Of a DNA stretch of 64,000 bases, positions 16,841 to 26,197 are shown piece by piece. Within the stretch, counting starts at the first letter, position 1; the number at the start of each line of letters is the position of its first letter. The notes beneath the pieces are model-generated. The model had not been told where the DNA came from. It made no database searches and saw only the letters and a list, made by a program, of their open reading frames with translations. The DNA lies in the NCBI RefSeq assembly GCF_003344865.1, contig NZ_CP031165.1:5709910-5773909 (forward strand), read 5' to 3'. The stretch is from Euzebya pacifica (GTDB taxonomy: Bacteria > Actinomycetota > Nitriliruptoria > Euzebyales > Euzebyaceae). A program made the position numbers and the translations under genes.

Positions 16841-17407
16841 TCAGAGGAGCGGCAGGCGCCAGACGGCTTCGGTGACCTGCTGGAAGGGTCGGTCCGGGGT
16901 GGGCTCGGACTCGCCCACGTAGACGAAGTCCAGGCCGATCGGGACCGATCGGCTGGCGTCGTTGCCCACGGCGTGGTGGATGGCGACGCCCTCGACCTCG
17001 GGCAGGTGGGTGCGTGTCGCCTCGATGAGGGCCGCTGTGGCCCGCCGCGCCAGGCGCTTGCCCGTGGAGGGCGTGCGGACCCAGTAGCCGATCTCGAGCC
17101 AGCCGGGTTCCAGCCGGTTGATCAGCCCGACGGTGCCGACGATCCGGTCGTCCTCGAGGATCACGTAGGCGAACCCGCCGCCCGCGGGCCACTGGTCGTC
17201 GCAGCCCTGCTGCCACTCCCGGGCTTCGGCGGGGCCGTAGTCGTCGATGGCCCAGGGCATCCACCGCTGCAGCTCGGGCAGGGACTCCTGAACGGCCTCG
17301 ACGAGCCCGTCGATGTGGTCGGCGTGGGCCCGCTGCAGCACGACGCCGTCCCCGGCGATGCGTTCGGGGGGTCGTGACTCGAGCCAGGTCACAGGGTGCG
17401 TCGTCAC
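16841..17407 (-). CDS. GNAT acetyltransferase, RimJ/RimL-like (second of a tandem pair)
   Basis: 188 aa. N-terminal VVLQRAHADHIDGLVEAVQESLPEL, beta strands FAYVILEDDRIVGTVGL, and LEIGYWVRTPSTGKRLARRATAAL, the acetyl-CoA pyrophosphate-binding region in degenerate form, match RimL-type N-acetyltransferases. The ATGA start overlaps the upstream paralogue stop by 4 bp. The two products align over most of their length (e.g. ESLPELQRWMPW versus TSLPELMRWLTW), so the pair arose by tandem duplication. Substrate unknown. Confidence 0.82.
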   Translation of the reverse strand: MTTHPVTWLESRPPERIAGDGVVLQRAHADHIDGLVEAVQESLPELQRWMPWAIDDYGPAEAREWQQGCDDQWPAGGGFAYVILEDDRIVGTVGLINRLEPGWLEIGYWVRTPSTGKRLARRATAALIEATRTHLPEVEGVAIHHAVGNDASRSVPIGLDFVYVGESEPTPDRPFQQVTEAVWRLPLL

Positions 17408-17991
17408 TGGTTGCCTTCTGGTGGGGTTCGGCGGAGGTGCAGCCGCCAGACGGCCTCCCGGGTCTGCTGGAACGGCCGGTCGGGCCCTGGGTCGACCTCG
17501 GCGACACGGGTGAACCCCGTGGCCCGGGCCACGGCGCTGCTGGCGCCGTGGGCAACGTCATGGTGGATCACGAGGCCGTCGACCTCCGGCAGGTGGTCGC
17601 GTGCGATGTCGACCAGCATGCCGGTGGTGCGGCGGGCGAAGCCCTCACCGGCGCGCGAGGTCCTGACCCACGTCCCGAGCTCCAGCCAGCCGGGCCCGAC
17701 GCGGTTGGTGTACCCCGTCGACCCAACCACCGCGGTGCCGTCGAGGATGGTGTAGGCGAAGTCGCGGCCGGCCGCCCAGTCCTCGTCGGCGTGCCGCAGC
17801 CACTCGCGTGTGTCGTCGCGGCCGAACCCGTCGAAGGGCCAGGTCAACCACCGCATCAGCTCCGGTAACGACGTCTGGATCGCCGCGGTCAACCCGTCGA
17901 CGTGCGCCTCGGCAGCGCGGGCGAGGACGATCCCCCCTGATTCGACCACCGCCGGTGGCCGTGACACGAGCCAGGTCGGGTCGACGGTCAT
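17404..17991 (-). CDS. GNAT acetyltransferase, RimJ/RimL-like (first of a tandem pair)
   Basis: 195 aa. Same architecture as its downstream paralogue: VLARAAEAHVDGLTAAI, FAYTILDGTAVVGSTGY, LELGTWVRTSRAGEGFARRTTGML. Its start overlaps the metalloprotease stop by 4 bp (ATGA), so protease and both acetyltransferases form one operon. Whether the enzymes modify the protease or another target is unknown. Confidence 0.82.
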   Translation of the reverse strand: MTVDPTWLVSRPPAVVESGGIVLARAAEAHVDGLTAAIQTSLPELMRWLTWPFDGFGRDDTREWLRHADEDWAAGRDFAYTILDGTAVVGSTGYTNRVGPGWLELGTWVRTSRAGEGFARRTTGMLVDIARDHLPEVDGLVIHHDVAHGASSAVARATGFTRVAEVDPGPDRPFQQTREAVWRLHLRRTPPEGNQ

Positions 17992-20624
17992 GGGTTCAGG
18001 AGGACCAGGGCGCCGTTCGGGTCGTTGTCGGGGATCTGGACGGGGACGTGGCCCTGACGGGTGATCCCGTCCGGGCCGCGGAGGGTGAACTGGGTGATCG
18101 TGCCCACGTCGATGGCGGCGTTGTCGATGGCCACCAGCGCCCAGATGTTGGACGGGCCGGGCGGGTAGTTCGCCGCGCAGGCGCTGACGTCGAAGGTGCC
18201 CGTGAAGTCCGAGGAGGCATCGGAGGGGTCGGACCGCAGGACCTCGACCGCACAGATGGCGTTGCCGGTTGCGTCGAGCACCCCGACCACCACGTCGAGG
18301 TCGCCGACGTAGGTGTGGCTGATGGCGATGTCGGCCTCCACGGCCCCTGCCGGCGGGGCCGGGGCCGGCGCGGGTGCGGGAGCCGGCGGAGGTGCGGGAG
18401 CCGGCGGCGCGGGGGCGGGCGCCGGCGGGGCGGGTGCCGGCGCGGGCGGTTGGGGGTCGGCCATCGGCACGGCGCCGATGTCGGTGTCGGGGATGGTGAC
18501 CACGATGCCCCGCCCGTCGGCGTCGGGGATGGCCTGTGGCAGCCCGCTGGCCCGGTACTCAACGCCATCGTGGAAGACGTTGAACTGGAACAGCTCGCCG
18601 AGCGCGCCGGCGGCGATGTCGACGACCACGAGCTGGAACACCTGGTTCGGGCCGGGCGGCAGGAACGCCTCGCAGGTCGACCCCGCCAGGTCGTAGCGGC
18701 CGGTCACGTTGTCGGCGGTGTCGGCCGTGTCCGGCGTCAGGAACGTCGAGAGGCACAACGGTTCGCCCGAGGCGTCGACGACCTGCAGCTCCACGGCCAG
18801 GTCCCCACGGTTCTCGTGGATGATCTTGAGCGCGACCTGGGACGCTGACCGTTCCTCGGCCATCAGCTCCATGGGCCCCGAGGCCATCATCACGCTGGGG
18901 TTGCTGGTGGTGTCCAGGCCGTGCTGGCCCATCACCTGGCTGATCAGGTCGGCGTTGCGTCCGCCGTAGAAGATCTCGTCGCTCAGCGCCATCGCGGCTG
19001 CCGCGTCGTTGAGCGTCACCTGCGGGGTGAGGAACGGCAGGCTGCCGAGCAGGATGCCCAGCACCTCGTCGCGCACCGCGTCGCACGGGTTGGCCGCCCG
19101 GTCCTGGCAGTCCTCGGGCACGAGCCCCGCGTCGCGCTGCAGCATCGCGGTGAAGACGTCCCACACCGCGCCGGTGTAGATCTCGCCGTCCAGGTGGACC
19201 TCGGCGAGGAGGTCCTGGGGATAGATCTTGTCGGTGTCGATCCGTCGAATGCAGCCGCCGGGCAGGCCCAGCTCACGGCCGAACCAGGCCGACAGGCAGC
19301 CGATGTCGCCGTTGCGGAACTCCAGCGTCGTGAAGATCATCAGGAGGTCGGCGAAGCCCTCGTTGAACGCCCCGCCCTCGGCTCCGAGGATGTTGGGGAC
19401 GACGGACTCCACGACCGCGTGCCCGTACTCGTGCACGACCACCTGCGCATCCTCGGCAAGGGTGATCGCCCCGTTGCTCGTGGTGCCCATCACGATGAGG
19501 TCGAAGATCGGCAGGTAGGCGGCGTTGTCGGTGAACGTGGGGTCGATCGGGATGACATCGACCGGATCGTCGCCGTGGTAGTCGTAGCCCAACGACTGCA
19601 TCAGCTGCTGGGTGTAGTCGATCCAGTAGTAGACCATCCCGCCCTCGAACGTGGGGTCCTGACCACCCCGACCGCCCTCCCCGAAGACGTTGTCGGGATC
19701 GATGTAGTCGGGGCGCACGTCCGGAAAGACCTGCACGTAGCGACCCACCAGGTTGCCGTCCGTCGGATCGGTCAGGTTCGCCAGCGGCACCCCGACCAGG
19801 GTCCGGTTGGCCTCCGCAGCGGTGATGGCGGGCGTCCCTGCCGCGAAGATCGGGTCGACGACGAAGATGCAGGCGCTCGGCGGTGCAGGGGCGGCACAAC
19901 CCCCCGCTTGTGCCACCTCCGCACCGTCGACCGCCGACCCCTCACCGGATGCGTCCGACTGCTGGGTCGAGGACAGCTGGTCGACGCTGAGCACGTCACC
20001 GGTCGTGGCGTCGACGACGACGGAGTAGTCGACCCGCTCCTCGGTGCTGATGCGCACCTCCCAGCCGAGCCGCAGCTCGGGGCCGTCCTCCAGCCAGGTC
20101 GAGAGCACCTCGGGCTCACCGATGATCGTGCCGGTGATGGCCTTCACGGCGATCTCCCGAGCCTCGTCCTGGGTCAGCTCCTCCGTGGTGCCCTCGCCGG
20201 GCAGCGTGGTGGACAGCGACTGGCTGGCCGCCAGCACCTCACCGGTGTCACGGACGTGCACGACCAGCTGGGCGCCACGGACGGCGACGCCGCCGTGCTG
20301 CTGCTCGTAGGTCAGGTGGTGCACGTCGCGGGTCATCGAGGCCGACGCCAGCACCAGCTCCTCCTTGAGCATCTCCGTCAGCCCGGACTCCTCGTCGATC
20401 CAGGTGGTGACCGCGTCGATGATGGCCGGTTCGACGTCGATCTCGGCGCCCTCGAGGACCGGGATCTCCAGCTCGGCCGACTCCTCGCCCCCGGGCGCAG
20501 CCCCCTCGCTGGCCGACGGGTCCGGAACCGGGTCGTCGTCCCCGCCCGTGCACGCGGCCGCGACCAGCGCCAACAGCACCATGCCGACCAGCAGACGGAA
20601 TCGAGACGAGGACAACGAGCGCAT
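17988..20624 (-). CDS. secreted zinc metalloprotease lipoprotein, paralogue with Pro/Ala linker
   Basis: 878 aa from ATG at 20624. Signal peptide with lipobox LVAAAC near residue 22. FTP-like pro-region; catalytic VVVHEYGHAVVES and GGAFNEGFADLLM supply HExxH plus downstream Glu. Two P-type beta domains follow, separated by a roughly 40-residue Pro/Ala linker absent from the 14000-16546 paralogue. Ends with IPDNDPNGALVLLNP. The 15 bases before ATG (GAATCCRCCTCC) are nearly the same in both paralogue genes, so the duplication included the 5' flank. No Shine-Dalgarno sequence is evident. Leads an operon with two GNAT genes. Confidence 0.82.
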   Translation of the reverse strand: MRSLSSSRFRLLVGMVLLALVAAACTGGDDDPVPDPSASEGAAPGGEESAELEIPVLEGAEIDVEPAIIDAVTTWIDEESGLTEMLKEELVLASASMTRDVHHLTYEQQHGGVAVRGAQLVVHVRDTGEVLAASQSLSTTLPGEGTTEELTQDEAREIAVKAITGTIIGEPEVLSTWLEDGPELRLGWEVRISTEERVDYSVVVDATTGDVLSVDQLSSTQQSDASGEGSAVDGAEVAQAGGCAAPAPPSACIFVVDPIFAAGTPAITAAEANRTLVGVPLANLTDPTDGNLVGRYVQVFPDVRPDYIDPDNVFGEGGRGGQDPTFEGGMVYYWIDYTQQLMQSLGYDYHGDDPVDVIPIDPTFTDNAAYLPIFDLIVMGTTSNGAITLAEDAQVVVHEYGHAVVESVVPNILGAEGGAFNEGFADLLMIFTTLEFRNGDIGCLSAWFGRELGLPGGCIRRIDTDKIYPQDLLAEVHLDGEIYTGAVWDVFTAMLQRDAGLVPEDCQDRAANPCDAVRDEVLGILLGSLPFLTPQVTLNDAAAAMALSDEIFYGGRNADLISQVMGQHGLDTTSNPSVMMASGPMELMAEERSASQVALKIIHENRGDLAVELQVVDASGEPLCLSTFLTPDTADTADNVTGRYDLAGSTCEAFLPPGPNQVFQLVVVDIAAGALGELFQFNVFHDGVEYRASGLPQAIPDADGRGIVVTIPDTDIGAVPMADPQPPAPAPAPPAPAPAPPAPAPPPAPAPAPAPAPPAGAVEADIAISHTYVGDLDVVVGVLDATGNAICAVEVLRSDPSDASSDFTGTFDVSACAANYPPGPSNIWALVAIDNAAIDVGTITQFTLRGPDGITRQGHVPVQIPDNDPNGALVLLNP

Positions 20625-20721
20625 GGAGGCGGATTCTGCACCACCGCTGGCGGGGGCGGGAGGGGCAAGTCGAAGGTGTTGTCCTCCCGTCACAACTGCG
20701 CGGGACGAGACTCCCGTCAAA

Positions 20722-20742
20722 CCTGAGTCCTATGCACTCAGA
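20722..20742. promoter_or_regulatory. HAIR operator (HspR-binding inverted repeat) upstream of dnaK
   Basis: CCTGAGT-N7-ACTCAGA matches the known actinobacterial HAIR consensus CTTGAGT-N7-ACTCAAG except at the second and penultimate positions, keeping the exact 7-nt spacer. It lies just upstream of the -35 of the predicted dnaK promoter, and HspR is encoded as the last gene of the operon, giving feedback control by DnaK/HspR. Confidence 0.85.
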
Positions 20743-20747
20743 TTTCT

Positions 20748-20776
20748 TTGCAGCAGTTGCGGCGCGTCGATAGGCT
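20748..20776 (+). promoter_or_regulatory. predicted dnaK promoter
   Basis: -35 TTGCAG, 17-nt spacer, -10 TAGGCT (20771-20776). It begins 5 bp downstream of the HAIR operator and about 75 bp upstream of the dnaK ATG. Confidence 0.6.
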
Positions 20777-20822
20777 GTCGCTCGAGATCAACCTGAACCG
20801 ATCAACACACAGGAGTACAGAC

Positions 20823-22664
<1,842 letters not shown>

Positions 22665-22669
22665 TTCGC

Positions 22670-23338
22670 GTGACCGACGACGCCACCACCGACCCCACGC
22701 CCGAGGCCCCGGATTCTTCGGGGCCCTCCGGCGAGGGCAACCCCGGCGCCGACCCGGCCACCCCTGCCGGTGAGGCTGCGCTGGGCGCCGAGACCGCACC
22801 CGAACACCACCCCGAGGGCCTGCACGACGTGTCGGAGGCGACGATCGACAGCGATGCTGCCGACGTCGACGGCCCGCCGTCGCTGACCCCGGAGGAGATC
22901 GCCCAGGTCGTCACCGAACGGGACGAGCTGACCGACCAGATGCTCCGCGCGCGGGCCGACTTCGACAACCTCAACAAGCGCCGCCAGCGCGAGGTCGCCG
23001 AGGCCCGCGACCGCGGTGCCGCCTCGCTGGTCGAGCGGCTGCTGGACGTGCTGGACAACTTCGGCTTCGCCCTGCAGGCCGCTGCGGTGTCGGAGGACAC
23101 CCAGCTGGCCAAGGGTGTGGAGCTGGTCCACGGCCAGCTGCTGCAGGCGCTGGCCGACGCCGGCCTGGAGGAGGTGCCCGGTACGGGTGCCGACTTCGAC
23201 CCCGCCCACCACGAGGCGCTGATGCACGAGGAGGACGGCGAGGAGCGCGACCACCCCGAGGTCGTGGAGGTCCTCCGCACGGGCTACCGCTTCAAGGGCC
23301 AGCTGCTTCGCGCCGCCTCGGTCAAGGTCGTGGGCTGA
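22670..23338 (+). CDS. grpE: nucleotide exchange factor GrpE
   Basis: 222 aa from a GTG start 5 bp after dnaK. A disordered acidic N-terminal tail of about 75 residues precedes the coiled-coil dimerisation helix (LTDQMLRARADFDNLNKRRQRE) and the beta-wing domain with PGTGADFDPAHHEALMHEE and TGYRFKGQLLRAASVKV, all typical of GrpE. It releases ADP from DnaK. Confidence 0.96.
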   Translation: MTDDATTDPTPEAPDSSGPSGEGNPGADPATPAGEAALGAETAPEHHPEGLHDVSEATIDSDAADVDGPPSLTPEEIAQVVTERDELTDQMLRARADFDNLNKRRQREVAEARDRGAASLVERLLDVLDNFGFALQAAAVSEDTQLAKGVELVHGQLLQALADAGLEEVPGTGADFDPAHHEALMHEEDGEERDHPEVVEVLRTGYRFKGQLLRAASVKVVG

Positions 23339-23377
23339 GGAGTGCCCCGACCCGGACGAACGACGAGGAGGTGAACC

Positions 23378-24538
23378 GTGTCACAGGCTGACTGGCTGGA
23401 GAAGGACTTCTACAAGGTGCTCGGCGTGTCGAAGACCGCCAGCATCGATGAGATCAAGAAGGCCTACCGCAAGGCTGCGCGTACCAACCACCCCGACGCC
23501 AACCCCGACGACCCCAAGGCCGAGGAGCGCTTCAAGGCCGCCTCGGAAGCCAACGAGGTGCTGTCGGACCCCAAGAAGCGGCAGGAGTACGACCACATCC
23601 GCGAGCTGGCCGCGTCCGGCGGCATCGGCGGGTTGGGCGGCATGCGCGGCGGGTTCCCCGGCGGTGCCGGCGGGCAGGCCAACTTCGACCTCAACGACCT
23701 GCTCGGCAGCATCTTCGGCGACGGCGCGTCGGCCCCCGGCGGGTTCGGCGGCGCTCGCCGGACCCAGACGGCCGCCCGCAAGGGTGAGGACCGTCGCGCC
23801 GAGGTGACCCTCTCCTTCGAGGACGCCCTCGCCGGCGCTGAGGTCACCCTCCGGGTCATGGGAACGGCCGTGTGCCAGGTCTGCAAGGGCACCGGCTCCA
23901 AGCCGGGCACCCGACCGGTGCAGTGCCCCCGCTGCAACGGCAGCGGCATGCAGGACCAGAACCAGGGCATGTTCAGCTTCAGCCAGCCGTGCAGCAACTG
24001 TGGCGGCCGTGGCGAGCTGATCACCGACCCGTGCACCAACTGCCACGCCAGCGGTGTGGAGGAACGCGCCCGCACCCTTCGGGTCCGTGTGCCGGCCGGC
24101 GTCAGCGACGGCCAGACCATCCGGCTGAAGGGCAAGGGCGAGGCAGGTCGCGGCGGCGGCAAGGCCGGCGACCTGTACGTCAAGGTCCACGTCGCCGATC
24201 ACCCGGTGATGCGCCGCAAGGGCGATCACCTGACGATGACGCTGCCGGTGACGTTCGCCGAGGCGGCCCTCGGGGGGAAGGTGACCGTACCGACCCTCGA
24301 CGGGCCGGTGACGCTCAAGATCCCCGCGGGCACCGAGTCGGGCCGGACCATGCGTGTCCGTGGCCGCGGGGCCCCCAGGGACAGCGGCGGGTTCGGCGAC
24401 CTGCTGGTCACCGTCCAGGTCACCGTGCCGCCCAAGCTGACCAAGACCCAGAAGAAGCTGGTGGAGGAGTTCGCCGCCATGGACGACTCCAACCCCCGCG
24501 CCCACCTCGACGAGATGCTGACGGGCGGGAGCAGCTGA
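23378..24538 (+). CDS. dnaJ: chaperone DnaJ (Hsp40, type I)
   Basis: 386 aa from GTG with a strong AGGAGG site. J-domain (about 10-75) with the catalytic motif written NHPDAN, i.e. HPD intact. Gly/Phe-rich region (about 85-125). Four zinc-finger repeats: [33 protein letters not shown]-terminal substrate-binding domains with [14 protein letters not shown]. Stimulates DnaK ATPase and binds clients. The stop overlaps the hspR start (TGATG). Confidence 0.97.
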   Translation: MSQADWLEKDFYKVLGVSKTASIDEIKKAYRKAARTNHPDANPDDPKAEERFKAASEANEVLSDPKKRQEYDHIRELAASGGIGGLGGMRGGFPGGAGGQANFDLNDLLGSIFGDGASAPGGFGGARRTQTAARKGEDRRAEVTLSFEDALAGAEVTLRVMGTAVCQVCKGTGSKPGTRPVQCPRCNGSGMQDQNQGMFSFSQPCSNCGGRGELITDPCTNCHASGVEERARTLRVRVPAGVSDGQTIRLKGKGEAGRGGGKAGDLYVKVHVADHPVMRRKGDHLTMTLPVTFAEAALGGKVTVPTLDGPVTLKIPAGTESGRTMRVRGRGAPRDSGGFGDLLVTVQVTVPPKLTKTQKKLVEEFAAMDDSNPRAHLDEMLTGGSS

Positions 24539-24936
24539 TGCGCGAACGTGCCGTGTACATCATCTCCGTGGCCGCGGAGTTGGCCGGTGTGCACCCCCAG
24601 ACCCTGCGCACCTACGAGCGGCGCGGGCTGATCAAGCCCGCCCGGACGTCGGGCGGGACCCGGCGGTACTCCGCACGTGACGTCGAGCGGGTGCAGCTGA
24701 TCCAGGAGCTGACCCAGGGCGATGGCGTCAACCTGGCCGGCGTCCTGCGGATCCTGGCGCTGGAGGACCGGCTGGAGCAGATGGAGGCCAAGCTCGCCGA
24801 GGCGCAGGAAGAGGTCCGGCAGGTCCGCGTCGAGGCGACCCGGACACTTCGAGCCATCCAGGACTCGTCCCGCTCGGAGATCGTGCTGTACCGGCCGCCG
24901 CAGATCGAACGCCACCGCGGATCCCGCCGCCGCTGA
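24538..24936 (+). CDS. hspR: heat-shock repressor HspR (MerR family)
   Basis: 132 aa. N-terminal MerR helix-turn-helix: YIISVAAELAGVHPQTLRTYERRGLI and wing RTSGGTRRYSARDVERVQLIQELTQ. A coiled-coil follows (LEDRLEQMEAKLAEAQEEVRQV). Established role: DnaK-dependent repressor binding HAIR inverted repeats; the HAIR site upstream of dnaK in this window supports autoregulation. Overlaps the dnaJ stop by 1 nt. Confidence 0.95.
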   Translation: MRERAVYIISVAAELAGVHPQTLRTYERRGLIKPARTSGGTRRYSARDVERVQLIQELTQGDGVNLAGVLRILALEDRLEQMEAKLAEAQEEVRQVRVEATRTLRAIQDSSRSEIVLYRPPQIERHRGSRRR

Positions 24937-24976
24937 CCCATGGGGGCACGGGCCCACCAGGGAGCCCTGAACTGTG

Positions 24977-25004
24977 CAGCTCGGCCGGGATACGGGCCGA
25001 GCTG
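24977..25004. terminator. hairpin between hspR and the convergent secretion-type operon
   Basis: CAGCTCGGCC and GGCCGAGCTG form a perfect 10-bp stem with an 8-nt loop, 40 bp after the hspR stop and 123 bp after (in its direction) the convergent hydrolase-gene stop. No T-tract. A bidirectional terminator is the simplest reading; the rest of this 190-bp gap holds short imperfect repeats. Confidence 0.5.
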
Positions 25005-25126
25005 ACCAACTCGTCCGTGGTCTCGTGCAGGTTGGCCAACACGGCGGCCGACCTGCACATCGTCGGGCACCCCAGCGCCGCGGGGCCGACCCGCACATCG
25101 CGTCGGGCACCCTGCGCCGGGTGCGC

Positions 25127-26197
25127 TCAGTGGCCCGGGCAGGCCGCGGCCAGGAGGGGGTAGGGGTTGGTGTCCGTGCCGTGTCGGCCGGCGGGTCGCC
25201 ACTGGATGTGCAGGTGAGGGGGTGTGTCGACCGCGTTGCCGGTCCGACCGACGAAGCCGATGACCTCACCACGTTCGACCTCGCGACCCGGTACCGCCGA
25301 GCGGGCGAAGGCCGACAGGTGGGCGTAGTACCAGGCCTGCCCGTCATCGGTCCGCAACCAGATGATGTTGCCGCCGAGCCCCGCGCCCGATCGCACCTCC
25401 TCGATCGTGCCGTCGGCAAGGGCGACCAGCGGCTGGCCCTCGGCGGCGAACATGTCCTGCCCCAGGTGCACGCGACCGCCGGGCCGCGGGAAGTGCCAGG
25501 AGTCGATGAAGGTGACCGGCGCCACCACTGGACAGCCGATGGGTCCGCTGCCCGGGAACAGGGTGTCGGTCAGGTGCGTGGCCTCGGCCAGGTAGGTCGC
25601 GGCGATGGCCAGGACCTCGTCGACGTAGGCGCTGCTGCGGTTGTAGGACAGCACCGCCGCTCGAGCCTCGGAGGCGTCGGTCAGGTCGAGGGAGGAGTGG
25701 CACAGGTAGGCCGCGGCTGACCGGGCGACGTCGTGGATGTCCTGCGGGTCGGCCCGGTCGTCGCCGTCGCCGTCGCGCCCCCATCTCGACCAGGTACTCG
25801 GGATGAACTGCATCGGTCCGACCGCTCGGTCCCACACGGGGTCACCGTCGAGCTGCCCGCCGTCGGTGTCACGGATCGCCGCGGTGTTGTTGGTGCCGTC
25901 CAGCGGGATGCCGATGATGGGTGGAGTCGCGCGACCGGCAGGGTCCAGCTGGCTGCTGCCGTGTCGTCCGTGGTCGCTCTCGACCTTGCCGATGGCGGCG
26001 AGGAGTGACCAGCTGATCGCGCAGGGCGGCTCGACTTCGGCGGCGGCCGCGGCCGCATCGACGTAGGCCTGCAACGCCACCGCCGGGATGTCTGGATGTC
26101 GGAGGCCGCCACCGCTGGCGTCGTCGACGCCGATGAAGAGGATCGGCATCGCCAGCACACCCAGCACGGGCAGCCCCGCGGCCAGCAGCGCCTTCAC
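25127..26197 (-). CDS. bifunctional cell-wall hydrolase: lytic-transglycosylase-like domain plus M23 peptidase
   Basis: 356 aa from GTG at 26197, with GGAGG upstream and a 4-bp overlap with the preceding stop. N-terminal TM (ALLAAGLPVLGVLAMPILFIG). Transglycosylase-like domain: SWSLLAAIGKVESDHGRHG with the presumed catalytic Glu in KVESDHG, then RAVGPMQFIPSTWSRWGRDG, as in MltB-type goose-lysozyme folds. C-terminal M23 (LytM) domain: RVHLGQDMFAAEG and PPHLHIQW supply the HxxxD and HxH zinc ligands. Such enzymes open peptidoglycan for conjugation machines. Last gene of the secretion-type operon. Confidence 0.85.
   Translation of the reverse strand: MKALLAAGLPVLGVLAMPILFIGVDDASGGGLRHPDIPAVALQAYVDAAAAAAEVEPPCAISWSLLAAIGKVESDHGRHGSSQLDPAGRATPPIIGIPLDGTNNTAAIRDTDGGQLDGDPVWDRAVGPMQFIPSTWSRWGRDGDGDDRADPQDIHDVARSAAAYLCHSSLDLTDASEARAAVLSYNRSSAYVDEVLAIAATYLAEATHLTDTLFPGSGPIGCPVVAPVTFIDSWHFPRPGGRVHLGQDMFAAEGQPLVALADGTIEEVRSGAGLGGNIIWLRTDDGQAWYYAHLSAFARSAVPGREVERGEVIGFVGRTGNAVDTPPHLHIQWRPAGRHGTDTNPYPLLAAACPGH

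Noticed and set aside
24728-25096. Minus-strand frame of 122 codons between hspR and the cell-wall hydrolase gene
   Set aside because: Its first 50 residues look protein-like, but it has no ribosome binding site, no recognised domain, and most of it lies antisense to hspR.
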